From the NCBI GenBank assembly GCA_002771315.1, contig PCSF01000247.1, positions 1-24,701 of the forward strand: 24,701 bases of DNA. Direction: 5' to 3'. The notes beneath the pieces were generated by a model. The model saw only the letters and a list, made by a program, of their open reading frames with translations, was not told the origin of the DNA and searched no databases. Of the stretch, positions 1 through 9,492 are shown piece after piece. The position numbers and the translations under genes are program-made. Numbering within the stretch: position 1 is the stretch's first letter; each line of letters begins with the position of its first letter. The stretch comes from Desulfobacterales bacterium CG23_combo_of_CG06-09_8_20_14_all_52_9. GTDB taxonomy: Bacteria > Desulfobacterota > Desulfobacteria > Desulfobacterales > UBA2156.

Positions 1-125
1 AATAGAGCACTTTCTTAATTATATCAATATTATATTCATCTTTTTTCCGAGATATTTAAAATATTCTCGCGGAAATTCAGGACTTTTGAAATTACCTCAA
101 TGGATTAAAATTATCAAAATCAACC
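1..125. other. AT-rich non-coding leader
   Basis: This stretch is clearly more AT-rich than the genes that follow and has no convincing coding frame. Positions 44-75 form an imperfect inverted repeat (TTTCCG pairing with CGGAAA around an AT-rich core). It has no T-run on the 3' side in either direction, so I do not call it a terminator. Together with the repeat at 126-282 it fills the gene-free 311 bases at the left edge. It may hold the promoter for the OsmC-family gene, but no clear -35/-10 pair was found. Confidence 0.5.
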
Positions 126-282
126 TTGATGACTTCGTAAAAACTCAAATTTGGGATGGCAAAGTTAAAAGCTTCAGATGCAAGGCGCGCAAATCCTGAG
201 GAATGAGGCGTACTTATAGGTACGCCGCAATGACGAAGGATGCAGTGCAACGCAGCAGATGGACTTTTTACGAAGCCATCAA
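126..282. repeat. Inverted-repeat element (MITE/REP-like)
   Basis: The ends are 21-bp inverted repeats at 126-146 and 262-282 with two mismatches; the core of the left arm is GATGACTTCGTAAAAA. The centre holds a perfect 7-bp hairpin, GGCGTAC (207-213) and GTACGCC (220-226), around a TTATAG loop. The flanking inner segments are also partly complementary, so the whole element could fold as one long cruciform. It encodes nothing plausible. From memory, similar hairpin units with a TTTTTACGAAG-type end occur in many copies in Desulfobacteraceae genomes. That is recollection, and only one copy lies in this window. Confidence 0.65.
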
Positions 283-305
283 CCTTTTTAAAAGAAAAAA
301 TCGGG

Positions 306-310
306 GGAGG
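306..310 (+). promoter_or_regulatory. Unusually close ribosome binding site of the OsmC gene
   Basis: GGAGG ends one base before the ATG at 312, which is much closer than usual. No other in-frame start downstream would keep the OsmC fold, and the only upstream ATG (240) lies inside the repeat element. The ATG at 312 is therefore kept despite the spacing. Confidence 0.4.
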
Positions 311-311
311 A

Positions 312-740
312 ATGGCTGCCAAGACGACTTTACGATGGATCGACGGAAAACATTTCGTCGGCATCGACTCGACTCATCATTCGGTGGTCCTGTCGGGACA
401 AAGCGACGGGATCGGGGTTAAACCCTCTGAAATGCTCCTCATTGCCCTTTCCGCCTGCTCCGCTGTGGACGTGGTGCAGATTTTAGAAAAAAAGCGCATC
501 GCGCTTTCATTCCTGGAGGTGGTGACCACAGCGGATCAGGATCATGAGCCGCCGTGGACATTTCGAAAAATCCATCTGGTGTACCGTCTTGCCGGCGACG
601 ATTTGACTCCTAAGGCTGTGGAGCAGGCGATCACCCTTTCCCAGGAAAAATACTGCTCGGTGGGCGCCACGCTCCGGAGTGTCCCACAAATCACCACCGA
701 GTATGTCATCCAGCCGGAAAAAAACTCGAATCCGGGTTAA
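312..740 (+). CDS. OsmC family protein (YhfA-like)
   Basis: The product is 142 residues, the usual size for a single-domain OsmC/Ohr-fold protein. Two family cysteines are present: Cys49 in ALSACSAVDV and Cys115 in EKYCSVGATL. In Ohr and OsmC this pair reduces organic hydroperoxides. The sequence is closer to the YhfA-type branch, whose substrate is not well defined, so I do not claim a peroxidase. There is no signal peptide, so it is probably cytoplasmic. The start at 312 drops a 24-residue extension that would be translated from the repeat. It converges on recD and the two stop codons share the palindrome TTAA at 737-740. The nearby repeat may influence its expression, but no promoter is evident. 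Confidence 0.85.
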   Translation: MAAKTTLRWIDGKHFVGIDSTHHSVVLSGQSDGIGVKPSEMLLIALSACSAVDVVQILEKKRIALSFLEVVTTADQDHEPPWTFRKIHLVYRLAGDDLTPKAVEQAITLSQEKYCSVGATLRSVPQITTEYVIQPEKNSNPG

Positions 741-2620
741 GGGGCCCCGGACCCCCATAGGGCGTCCTTTAGTCCGGATCGACGCCGGATCTTTCGCGAT
801 ACCGTGCGGCGTATCACCTCTTCGCTTCCCCACAAGGCCACCCGGTGCCGGGCCCGGGTGATCCCGGTGTACAGGAGCTCCCTCGTAAGAAAGGGCAGGT
901 CGGCATCTGAAAGGATTAAAAATACCTCATCAAACTCTGAACCCTGGCTTTTGTGAACCGTCATGGCGAAAGCGGTTTCATACTCCGGAAGCCTGGAAAT
1001 GGGAACGACCCTGAGTTTCCCATCGGTTCCTGAAAAAAGTGCATATAGGCCTTTTTCAGGATCGGACCACACCAGACCCGCATCTCCGTTGAAAAGCTGT
1101 GTTTCATAATGGTTCCGGGTGATGAGAATCGGCATTCCGCGGTATCCCAATCCGTGCCGAAGCGCACCGGCGGGGATCAGACCCTGGCCCTGGAAGAGCT
1201 TTTCTGCAAAAGCATTGATCGTCTCCACTCCAAACGGCCCCTTATTGACAGCGCACAGAATCCTGAATCGTTCCATCGCATTTAAGGCTTCTTGCGGATC
1301 TTGGGCTTTCAGACACGGCTTAAACCCTCTCAGGACCGCCGCAGAAAGGATCTCCTGATATTCATCGGCCCTTTTTCCGGAAACCCATCGGATGTCGTCA
1401 TACTTTTCAGAGCAGAGGACGTCCATCACCCCATCCGCATCCCCTTGGATTGCCGCTCGGCTCAATCGGCCGATTCCGCTCGTCTCGGAAAAGCGATAAT
1501 TCTTTTCAAGCGAAACGATGCAATCCGAAAGTCCTCTTTCTTGACCCTTTCGGAGGCCAATCGTGCCGTCTGGGAGGCCCAACGCGGCCTCCATCTCCTC
1601 GGTCGTTTCCTTGGCATACCCTGATGGATGCGCGAAGCCGCAGATGTCCTTCAGCACATAACCCGCTTCCACAGAGGCCAGCTGGTCGCTGTCTCCCATG
1701 AGGACGACCCTGGAAGGCTCTGGCAAGGCCCGGAAGAGTCTGGCCATGAGGGGTAAATCGATCATGGACGCTTCATCAACGATTACCAGGTCGGCCGGGA
1801 GCTGGTTTTTTTCAAAAAACCGAAAATCGGTTCTTCCGGGAATGCTTCCCAGCAAGCGGTGAAGGGTAGCGGCTTCTTCCGGTATCATGGCCTTGACCGT
1901 GTCGCTGACCGGAAGAAAACCTTTTGCAAGACGGATGGATTCCTTGAGCCTGGCCGCCGCTTTTCCGGTAGGGGCCGCCAGATGGATCCGCAATTTTCGC
2001 GGCTCTTCGAGTTCGCTGACCAGTGCGAGAATTTTTGCTGCCGTGAAAGTCTTGCCGGTTCCCGGTCCTCCGGAGATGACGCAGAGCCGGCGGGTGGCGG
2101 CGATATAGGCAGCCGCTCCCTGCCGATAATCCGATGCGGAAGCATTCCGGGGGAAAAGCCGCGCAAGGGCTGCCTTCAGCCGATTCCGGGAAACCTCTGG
2201 AAACGGCATCTGGGTACGGCTGAGGATCTTATTTGCAAGGGATGTTTCATCCTGCCAGAAGCGATGCAGGTAAAGCCGGGCTTCCGCATCCAAAACCAAA
2301 GGGGTGAACGTATCCCCTTTTCCCACCATGCGGTTTTGTTTCAACCCTTTCATCCAGGGCCCGGCCGCCGGACAGACGAGTTCCGGTATGCCGTTTTCCG
2401 CTTCCAACAGACACTGACTTTCGATCTCTTTCAGGTCCATGCATACATGCCCCATGGCTACGTCATGGCTGGTTAAAGCCGCTGCCATGAAAAGATCGAA
2501 ATTATCGGAACCCGAAAGCCGGAGGATGAGGCGGCCGAAGCGGACATCCAATGCCGACAGGATCCCTTTTTCAAGGAGTCGGGGCAAAACGGACGCCAAA
2601 GGGCTTTGCGTAAGATTCAT
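737..2620 (-). CDS. recD: RecD, exodeoxyribonuclease V alpha subunit
   Basis: The product is 627 residues (E. coli RecD is 608). It is the 5'-3' superfamily 1B helicase subunit of RecBCD, which unwinds and degrades double-strand ends and prepares them for RecA. Visible motifs are Walker A GGPGTGKT at 184-191, Walker B VDEAS near 282-286, a GDSDQLASVEAG motif III/IV region, and the C-terminal TVHKSQGSEFDEV and YTGITRAR motifs typical of RecD. The first 110 residues match the N-terminal domain that contacts RecB. Its ATG overlaps the recB stop by four bases (ATGA), so translation is probably coupled. The length and motif set are complete, with no sign of decay. A RecD2-type helicase is unlikely given the recB and recC neighbours. 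Confidence 0.97.
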   Translation of the reverse strand: MNLTQSPLASVLPRLLEKGILSALDVRFGRLILRLSGSDNFDLFMAAALTSHDVAMGHVCMDLKEIESQCLLEAENGIPELVCPAAGPWMKGLKQNRMVGKGDTFTPLVLDAEARLYLHRFWQDETSLANKILSRTQMPFPEVSRNRLKAALARLFPRNASASDYRQGAAAYIAATRRLCVISGGPGTGKTFTAAKILALVSELEEPRKLRIHLAAPTGKAAARLKESIRLAKGFLPVSDTVKAMIPEEAATLHRLLGSIPGRTDFRFFEKNQLPADLVIVDEASMIDLPLMARLFRALPEPSRVVLMGDSDQLASVEAGYVLKDICGFAHPSGYAKETTEEMEAALGLPDGTIGLRKGQERGLSDCIVSLEKNYRFSETSGIGRLSRAAIQGDADGVMDVLCSEKYDDIRWVSGKRADEYQEILSAAVLRGFKPCLKAQDPQEALNAMERFRILCAVNKGPFGVETINAFAEKLFQGQGLIPAGALRHGLGYRGMPILITRNHYETQLFNGDAGLVWSDPEKGLYALFSGTDGKLRVVPISRLPEYETAFAMTVHKSQGSEFDEVFLILSDADLPFLTRELLYTGITRARHRVALWGSEEVIRRTVSRKIRRRSGLKDALWGSGAP

Positions 2621-5600
2621 ATTCTTCCCTGAGGTATCAAAATCTTTTCCAGCGCCATGATTTTATTGATATCCGGCAGATCGTAGTAGACCCCTGTCCC
2701 GGAAACCCCGGTCTCCGGATCAGGGGATATGCCCCGGATGAAAAGATAAAAGACGCCGCCGAAATCCCTTTCGTAGGAAAATCCCGGTTTTTTCAATTTC
2801 AGATACCGATACAGAGCGAGAACATAAAGATGATATTGGAGGAAATAATAGTCTTCTTCAACGGCCCGGATCAAATGGGAGTCGGAGTAAGCATCCCAAT
2901 CGTTTCCCAAAAGATTCGATTTCCAGTCGATGAGATAGTATCGTCCCCCCTGAAAGGCCACCAGATCCATAAAACCCCGCATGAACCCTTCCCAGGGAGA
3001 GAAGAAAAGCTTCCCCATACGCCCTGAAAAATCAGCCGCCCTCCCCTTTTTTCCCTTTTCGCCAAAGGATGCCGCCAAAATTTCGGGGGATACCCGTTTT
3101 ACCGGAAAGTTAAATTCCATTTCGTGAATCCGGTCCGTCGGTGGAAGGGCTGAAAGAATCAGGTCTCCTCCTGCGGCCGGCAGACGGGTGGAAAGGATCC
3201 GGCTTGCCGCAACACAGACGGCTTCTTTCCAACCCGTATCGAACCCGAAAGCGGAAAGAGCTGCAGTCGCCAGATCCGTCTGTTGCATGGGAGATCTGGA
3301 AAAATCGAGGTCTTCGAAAAAGGCATGAAAGAAGCGCCCGGCATAGGGACCGGCAGGAAAGGAAAAAAGGTTTGCGGGTTCCAATGTCACCGGCGCTTTT
3401 ATCGTTTCCGTCATGTCATCGTCCGTCCATCGGGCGCGTTCCGGAGCACTGGTGATGAGAGACGAGTAGCTCGAAACCTTCCATCCGGCCGGGATACTCC
3501 CCGTAAATTGCCGGTGGGAAAGCATCAGGGGCGTTTTCTTTTCCGGACGCTGTTTTATTATTTTCTCCTCCGGAAGACGGGAAACAGCGATGCATCCGCC
3601 GGACTTGGCTTCCATGGCTCGAAGGTCTGCCAATAATTCAGCGTCGCTTTTTTTAGAAAATGAATCCTCCAAAATTTGTGACGGAAGTCGGGCCGGATCG
3701 CTGAAATCGGCACCCGGGAGATGATGAAAAAGGTAAACCATGGCGGACGACTCTGCCGTGTGGATCCTTCCCCAAACCAGGTAGCATCGTTTCTTTGCGC
3801 GGGTAACCGCCACATAGAGGAGCCGGATGTTTTCCGCCAGGCGCTCCTTCTGGGCCAGGAAAATACCTTTCGGATTGGTCTTTGGGTCCAGATCCACCAC
3901 TAGTCCAAGGCCTGAATCCGGATCATGGAAGGACAATGCCTCTTCCTTTGCCTCGGCGCTTTCCCATGCGAAGGGACAGAAGACGACAGAGTACTCGAGT
4001 CCCTTGCTTCGATGCATGGTGACGATGTTCACCGCATTTTCATCGCTTTCGAGCCTCAGTTGATGCGCATCCGGACGAGGAGAATCGGGATCCCGCCGCT
4101 CGGATATCCATTTCATGAGTCCTTCCATGGTGAATGGATGCGACGCCGAAGCTTCCTGGATGAGTTCCGTCAGGTGGGCGAGGTTGGTCAATCGCCTTTC
4201 GCCGTCCGGGTACCGGATCAGACGCGCCTTCACTCCTTCGCGCTTCATAAGCCCGGCAAACATGGGGATAAATCCCCGGGTATGCCACAGATCGTGATAC
4301 TCCCGGAACCGGATAAGCGTCGCTTCAAGGACTCGATTTTCCGACTTCTCCGAATCCAAGCCGGCCGCGGTAAGCCCCATGATGTCCGTTGCCAGAGCAG
4401 CCCTGACCCTAAAAGGATTCAGGGGGTCCAGAATCCCCAGAAGGAGGCGTTCCAGTTCGACGGCTTCGTGGGAATCGAAAACATTTTCGTCACTGAAAAG
4501 AACCGCCGGGACCCCCTGGTGTGCCAGGGTCTCCTTGACGATCCGCGCCTGTCGATGGGTACGCACCAGGACGGCGATCTCATTTTCCTGAAAAGCCCGG
4601 GAGTCGACGAGGGAAACAATCTCCGCACTCACGGCTTCGGAAACAGCTGCCACCGCTTCCGTCTTTCCGATGGCCTTCCCCTCTTTTCCCGACAAAAACC
4701 AGATCCTCAGGGCGGCCCGATCGAAGGTTTGCTCGGTTTCGGTCTTCAGGGCGGCACTTCCGGCGTGAAAGGGTATCCCCTCGAAGAGAAACGGATGGGA
4801 AACATTGGAAAAAAGCGTGTTAACCGACTGAACCAGCCCGGGAGTCGATCGAAAATTCCGGGTGAGGGTGTGGCGTTTTTGGGCGTGTTTCGCGGCTTTC
4901 ATATAAGAAAAGACGTCCGCGCCCCGGAATCCGTATATAGCTTGCTTGGGGTCTCCGATCATGAAAAAGGCCTGCCCCGGTTTTGAAAAAAGCCGGGAAA
5001 AGATCTCGTATTGGACCGGATCGGTATCCTGAAATTCATCCACCAGTGCTGCCTGGTATCTCCCGGTCACCGACCGGATCAATGGGGCTCCTGCAACACC
5101 GCGCAGTGCGTTTCGGACCGTCAAGAGGAGGTCCTCATAAAATTGGACCCGGAGACGGTACTTTCGTTGGGCGGTCTCGGCTTCAGCGTACCGGAAAAAT
5201 TCTGTCTTTAAAGCCATCAGATGATCGTGCATCTGAGTTTTCAGGGCATCGGCAGCTTCTTGAAACGCCCCGCACAGATCGAAAAACGGGTGGGCCGGGG
5301 TTTTACATTCCTTTTTCGTATGTTCTTTTAATTTCTTTGGGGTGAACCGTTCGAATCCTTCCACCAACGGGAATCCCGGTGCGTTGGATTCGGATAAGCA
5401 ATCCATGCATTCCGCCAACTCCATGATGCCCTTTTCGGTGTAGATGCGCCGATTCAGTGCGGGGTCTTTCAGGCACATAAGAACGGAGTTTCTGGATTTT
5501 TGCCACGCTTTTTTAATCTGGCAAAGGAGCCTGCGAAACGCATCCAGTCCGGAAATCGGGGATTTTTGAATTTTGGGAAGGAGGGTGATCTCGGGATGGC

Positions 5601-6171
5601 AGATATTCCTCAGCATCGAACAAAGCGTCTTTGGATCATTCCATGAGTCTTTGCAATAATTGATGAACTCGGGCGGCGCAGGATGGAAATGAATCCGCCA
5701 GAAATCGTCACATACCTCCTGAACGATGGAAAGGGGGTCGGTGACAAGGTCCATATCAAAACAAGAGCCGGTCTCAAAAGCCCATTCCTGCAACAGACGA
5801 TTGCAAAACCCGTGTATGGTAAATATGGCAGCTCGATCGAATTCCCGGAGTGCGTCGGTGAGGATCTGAACGGCGTATCGGTTGCGGCGAAACTGGAAGA
5901 CGATATGTTGCATCACCGCATCCTCACCCTGGATCGCACCCGTGGCCAATGCCTTTCGGGCCTCGCGGAGCCTTTTTCGGACCCGCATCCGCAGTTCTTC
6001 GGTAGCGGCATTGGTGAAGGTCACCACCAGGATCTGTTCCACCCTCAACCTTTTTTCAAGAAGCAGCCTTAAAAAAATCCCCGTGATGGACCAGGTCTTC
6101 CCGGTACCGGCGCTGGCTTCGATCAGTGTGGTCCCTTCCAGGGGGACGGAGCAGATATCCAGTTCCTTCAT
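2617..6171 (-). CDS. recB: RecB, exodeoxyribonuclease V beta subunit
   Basis: The product is 1184 residues (E. coli 1180). It is the 3'-5' helicase and the only nuclease of RecBCD. The N-terminus carries Walker A ASAGTGKT at 19-26 and the UvrD-type LVVTFTNAATEELRMR motif. Further on are LVDEFQDTDPVQ, GDPKQAIYGFRGAD, NIVTMHRSKGLEY and LLYVAVTRAKKR. The C-terminal nuclease domain keeps His949 (GRFFHAFFED), Asp1069 (GFMDLV), Asp1082 and Lys1084 (LIDWKSN). I align these with E. coli His956, Asp1067, Asp1080 and Lys1082, so nuclease activity should be intact. The gene starts two bases after the recC stop, with a GAGGAAG site inside the recC end, and overlaps recD by four bases. A Chi sequence cannot be deduced from this window. 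Confidence 0.97.
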   Translation of the reverse strand: MKELDICSVPLEGTTLIEASAGTGKTWSITGIFLRLLLEKRLRVEQILVVTFTNAATEELRMRVRKRLREARKALATGAIQGEDAVMQHIVFQFRRNRYAVQILTDALREFDRAAIFTIHGFCNRLLQEWAFETGSCFDMDLVTDPLSIVQEVCDDFWRIHFHPAPPEFINYCKDSWNDPKTLCSMLRNICHPEITLLPKIQKSPISGLDAFRRLLCQIKKAWQKSRNSVLMCLKDPALNRRIYTEKGIMELAECMDCLSESNAPGFPLVEGFERFTPKKLKEHTKKECKTPAHPFFDLCGAFQEAADALKTQMHDHLMALKTEFFRYAEAETAQRKYRLRVQFYEDLLLTVRNALRGVAGAPLIRSVTGRYQAALVDEFQDTDPVQYEIFSRLFSKPGQAFFMIGDPKQAIYGFRGADVFSYMKAAKHAQKRHTLTRNFRSTPGLVQSVNTLFSNVSHPFLFEGIPFHAGSAALKTETEQTFDRAALRIWFLSGKEGKAIGKTEAVAAVSEAVSAEIVSLVDSRAFQENEIAVLVRTHRQARIVKETLAHQGVPAVLFSDENVFDSHEAVELERLLLGILDPLNPFRVRAALATDIMGLTAAGLDSEKSENRVLEATLIRFREYHDLWHTRGFIPMFAGLMKREGVKARLIRYPDGERRLTNLAHLTELIQEASASHPFTMEGLMKWISERRDPDSPRPDAHQLRLESDENAVNIVTMHRSKGLEYSVVFCPFAWESAEAKEEALSFHDPDSGLGLVVDLDPKTNPKGIFLAQKERLAENIRLLYVAVTRAKKRCYLVWGRIHTAESSAMVYLFHHLPGADFSDPARLPSQILEDSFSKKSDAELLADLRAMEAKSGGCIAVSRLPEEKIIKQRPEKKTPLMLSHRQFTGSIPAGWKVSSYSSLITSAPERARWTDDDMTETIKAPVTLEPANLFSFPAGPYAGRFFHAFFEDLDFSRSPMQQTDLATAALSAFGFDTGWKEAVCVAASRILSTRLPAAGGDLILSALPPTDRIHEMEFNFPVKRVSPEILAASFGEKGKKGRAADFSGRMGKLFFSPWEGFMRGFMDLVAFQGGRYYLIDWKSNLLGNDWDAYSDSHLIRAVEEDYYFLQYHLYVLALYRYLKLKKPGFSYERDFGGVFYLFIRGISPDPETGVSGTGVYYDLPDINKIMALEKILIPQGRI

Positions 6172-6173
6172 GC

Positions 6174-9100
6174 CTATGACTTCCTCTTTTCCAAATGGGC
6201 GAACAGGGGGGCAAACACGGTTTCTGCATATTGCTCAAACAGGGTCCCTATAGGATCAATTCCCCTAAAGCATCTCTCGATATAAGGGTCCAAGGCGTCT
6301 CCCGCTGCGAATTCGTTTCCCGTCCATTTTGTCTTTGCCCCTTTCAGGGCTTCCTCCCTGGATCGACCCTTGTAAAACCTTTGCCGGGCATATTCGAAGG
6401 ATGATTGAGGAAAAAGGAAAACGGGCTGCAAAAGGCCTTCTCGATAGAGATTGATAAGCGATTCCAGCAAAGATGAGGCTTCACGGACCGGGTGAAACCG
6501 AAATAGGGCCTCCTTGCAAAAATACAATGTTTCTCCGGACTTTTCCGTCGAGACGGCCGCCAGAAACAGGTGACGGATCCAGGAATCCAGCAGGTCTTTT
6601 CCCCGGGTTTTAACATACCGGTATCGGATCAATCGACCCCGGAATACCAAGCCGACCTTGCCGGAAAGGGTCAGATTGTCAAAATGGATTTCACCCGAGA
6701 ACTCCTCGGGCTTTTCATGGCCAAAAAGCGCTTTGACCTTTCGGCTGAACTTAGCAACATCCTGATTCAAATGATGAAATAGGGCCAAGCCCACATTTCC
6801 ATGGGGAAGGCGACCCTCAAGACGCCATATCCGATGGACATTTTCAGGGACCGATCCTTTGAGATGGGCCTCGATGAGGTCCTGGGCCAGCCGATAGGTT
6901 TCCAGACCATCCAAGCCAAACGGTTCGCGCTCCAGAAGCGGCTGCTCTCCTTCGGAAAGATACACTCCGAGTCGATTTTTCATGAAAAAGGCTGACGTGT
7001 TTGAAAAAAAACGGCACAAAACCTCCAGATCCAGATGTGCGAACACCTCATCTGGTGCATCCAGAGGGAATTCGATGAATGGAGGCGGGGTGACTGAAAG
7101 GGGTTGCCCTTCTTTTGCGGCGAGAAAATCCTCTTCGGAATAACTGAACAGAACCGAATGGTTTTGAAAATAGGCGGGTGAAAATGGGTGAAGTCGGTGA
7201 TGGACTACCAGATCGGTTTCCGGGATTCCGTATCCATCCCGAATGTAATCCAACAGCTGTGTCACAAGCACTGACGGAGGTATGACGGTGTTATCCTGGA
7301 TATTCAACCCCACGTAACTGATATACAGTCTCCGCCGCGCCGAAAGGAGGGCTTCAAGAAAGAGGTATTTGTCATCCCGCCGCCGGGAGCGATCTCCGGC
7401 CCGGGGTTTAAGGGCCATCTTATCGAACGTCAGAGGATGGTCTTGCCCCGGATAGGCTCCATCGTTCATTCCCACCATACAGATCACCTGGGCCGGAATG
7501 CTCCGCATGGGAAGCAGGGTGCAGAAGGTCATGCCTTCCGAAGCAAACCGATGACCCTCTGTTTTCCGTTTCAAACGCTCCTCGAGATAATTCCTGACCA
7601 CCGGAAAATCCACTTTTTCTTCGAATCCGGCCTGGGTTCCCACCCATCCCAGGTGATGGATCGCATCCTCAATGGCGAAAATCCCCTGGCTTGCCGATGT
7701 GTCCATATCCATAAAATCATGAAGTAATTGATCAATTAATTCTATCCAACCATCGATATTATTTATAGAATAATAGTTGTTATAATAAATGACGGCGGTA
7801 TCAAAAAATGCGAAAAATTTTTCCAGGGTTTTAACGAATTCGCCGGATACGGCGCCGTATGGTAAAACACCGGCCACATCTTTTTCTCCTTCTTCGATCA
7901 TAGCGTATCCTAGGAGCAGCCGCTCGAGTCCGGCTTCCCACGTATTTTCCTTAAAACCGGGAATGCCCCACCGGTTCCGATCTTCGGAGTTTACCCCCCA
8001 TCGAATACGGGTTTCCCGGATCCATCTCTCGATGGTCCTGACTTCCGCCTCGGATAGATTAAAGCGATGACGGATGGGAGTATACTCAAGAATCCCCAGG
8101 AGTTGGGAGGCACCCAGGCGGGCGTCATAAAGAGACAAAATAGATAAAAACGCTTCCACCGCCTCATCCTCCATGCCGATCCCCCGGTCTGCGATACGGA
8201 ACGGAATTTCGGGACTTCCTTCCGACTGAGCACCAAAGACGGCCTGGATGAAAGGGGCATAGATTTCGATCTCAGGTGTCATCACAAGGATGTCCTGGGG
8301 GGTCATCTCCGGTTCAGATTCGAAAAGATCGAGGATCAAATCCCGGAGGACCTCCATTTCCCGCATGGGGCTGTGGCAGGCATGAATCCAAACGGAGCGA
8401 TCCGATTTGACGGGTACTGGAGCCGCTCTCCCGACTCCGGCAGCCGCCTCCGGATCCGAAAGTGTGAAGATGTCCCTTTGGATCCGTGAAAGAAGAGTAT
8501 TGCCGTCAGGCTCCTGGAATAGCTCTTCTACCCTTGCTTCAAGTGTATTGACGGTGGAAAAGAATTGTCTTCCCTGGACCCCCCAGGCCGATAGCAAACG
8601 GTTTCCTCTTTCCATATGGAGATCCTCACCTGAACCGATGGGCTCCGGATAAGCGGAATGGATACGTTGCGCTTCATAATCCGACACGATTTCGGACCAA
8701 TACTCCCGGCAGGGATTCATTAAAAAGAGATACACGGAAACCTGTCGGGAAATTTCGGCCAGAATCTGGAGGTAAACCGGCGGGAGATAAGAGATGCCGA
8801 AGACGCAAACCCGATAAAAATGGGTATCCAGCCGAATATGCCCTTTCCGAATCTCTTCCACGAGGCGCCTCATCCAGAACGCCGGATGGGGATTGGGGCT
8901 TTCCGACATCAGGTCACGCCACAGCACCGCCTGCCAATCGCTTTCCTGACCGGATTCCCATGAAAAAACCATATCGGGCCGGAAGACCAGATATTGATCG
9001 AAAAGATGGGCGATCTTTCGGGAGATCCCGTAGCGCTTCAGCCGGTCATCCCCCCCTCCCAGATAGGCCGAAAGGGGTTCAAAGATCGGGTCCCGGATCC

Positions 9101-9407
9101 GGTCTTTGAGGTGTTTCATGATGCGAAACGTCATGACTTCCGGATCGAAAGCATACGGAGGAATAAATTCCGGAAAGCATTTCTTGAAGATATCTTCCAA
9201 AAAAGCTCTGGGAAAAGGAAAGACCATGTTGGCGCAGATCCCGTTGATCCGAGCCAGGGCCATGCGGATCCAGCGCTCCATTCCCTTGCTTTGAACCACG
9301 ACGATATCCGGAGCAAGGGGTTCTTCAAGCGGTTGTGCCGCGATGTCCGCCAACCGCTCGACAAGCACTTCCAGTCGATTACCGGTGATGAGGGTCAGGT
9401 GCGCCAT
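6174..9407 (-). CDS. recC: RecC, exodeoxyribonuclease V gamma subunit
   Basis: The product is 1077 residues (E. coli 1122). It is the subunit that holds the complex together, splits the strands and scans for Chi; its helicase and nuclease folds are inactive in the family. The start MAHLTLITGNRLEVLVERLA and the segment VVQSKGMERWIRMALA match the conserved RecC N-terminus. GMNDGAYPGQDHPLTFDKM in the middle is another family motif. No good Shine-Dalgarno precedes the ATG, yet the N-terminus fits the family. The gene begins 85 bp after elbB on the same strand, so read-through from elbB or an unseen promoter in that gap is possible. An AT-rich patch encodes a Tyr/Asn-rich stretch near residues 540-560. 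Confidence 0.95.
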   Translation of the reverse strand: MAHLTLITGNRLEVLVERLADIAAQPLEEPLAPDIVVVQSKGMERWIRMALARINGICANMVFPFPRAFLEDIFKKCFPEFIPPYAFDPEVMTFRIMKHLKDRIRDPIFEPLSAYLGGGDDRLKRYGISRKIAHLFDQYLVFRPDMVFSWESGQESDWQAVLWRDLMSESPNPHPAFWMRRLVEEIRKGHIRLDTHFYRVCVFGISYLPPVYLQILAEISRQVSVYLFLMNPCREYWSEIVSDYEAQRIHSAYPEPIGSGEDLHMERGNRLLSAWGVQGRQFFSTVNTLEARVEELFQEPDGNTLLSRIQRDIFTLSDPEAAAGVGRAAPVPVKSDRSVWIHACHSPMREMEVLRDLILDLFESEPEMTPQDILVMTPEIEIYAPFIQAVFGAQSEGSPEIPFRIADRGIGMEDEAVEAFLSILSLYDARLGASQLLGILEYTPIRHRFNLSEAEVRTIERWIRETRIRWGVNSEDRNRWGIPGFKENTWEAGLERLLLGYAMIEEGEKDVAGVLPYGAVSGEFVKTLEKFFAFFDTAVIYYNNYYSINNIDGWIELIDQLLHDFMDMDTSASQGIFAIEDAIHHLGWVGTQAGFEEKVDFPVVRNYLEERLKRKTEGHRFASEGMTFCTLLPMRSIPAQVICMVGMNDGAYPGQDHPLTFDKMALKPRAGDRSRRRDDKYLFLEALLSARRRLYISYVGLNIQDNTVIPPSVLVTQLLDYIRDGYGIPETDLVVHHRLHPFSPAYFQNHSVLFSYSEEDFLAAKEGQPLSVTPPPFIEFPLDAPDEVFAHLDLEVLCRFFSNTSAFFMKNRLGVYLSEGEQPLLEREPFGLDGLETYRLAQDLIEAHLKGSVPENVHRIWRLEGRLPHGNVGLALFHHLNQDVAKFSRKVKALFGHEKPEEFSGEIHFDNLTLSGKVGLVFRGRLIRYRYVKTRGKDLLDSWIRHLFLAAVSTEKSGETLYFCKEALFRFHPVREASSLLESLINLYREGLLQPVFLFPQSSFEYARQRFYKGRSREEALKGAKTKWTGNEFAAGDALDPYIERCFRGIDPIGTLFEQYAETVFAPLFAHLEKRKS

Positions 9408-9492
9408 GCGAAGGCCGGTACAAATGGGGTCGACGGATTCCTGAAAAAGAAACTTCGAAGATTGAAAAAAAGAGGCGAAAAGAACGGACCAT

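Noticed and set aside
44..75. Imperfect hairpin as a transcription terminator
   Set aside because: No T-run follows the stem on either strand, and the pairing is broken by bulges in an AT-rich region.
1859..2476. A 205-codon open frame antisense to recD
   Set aside because: RecD motifs on the other strand account for this DNA, and the antisense protein shows no family features.
3925..4986. A 353-codon open frame antisense to recB
   Set aside because: It lies wholly inside the strongly supported recB gene. Its protein has no recognisable domain and odd composition, and long antisense frames are common opposite GC-biased codons.
7230..7260. Possible selenocysteine TGA or frameshift sites in the large genes
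   Set aside because: All large genes (recB, recC, recD, the RNB gene and the first ABC gene) run uninterrupted at normal family length, so no recoding needs to be invoked. The coordinates given are only one spot-checked stretch within recC.
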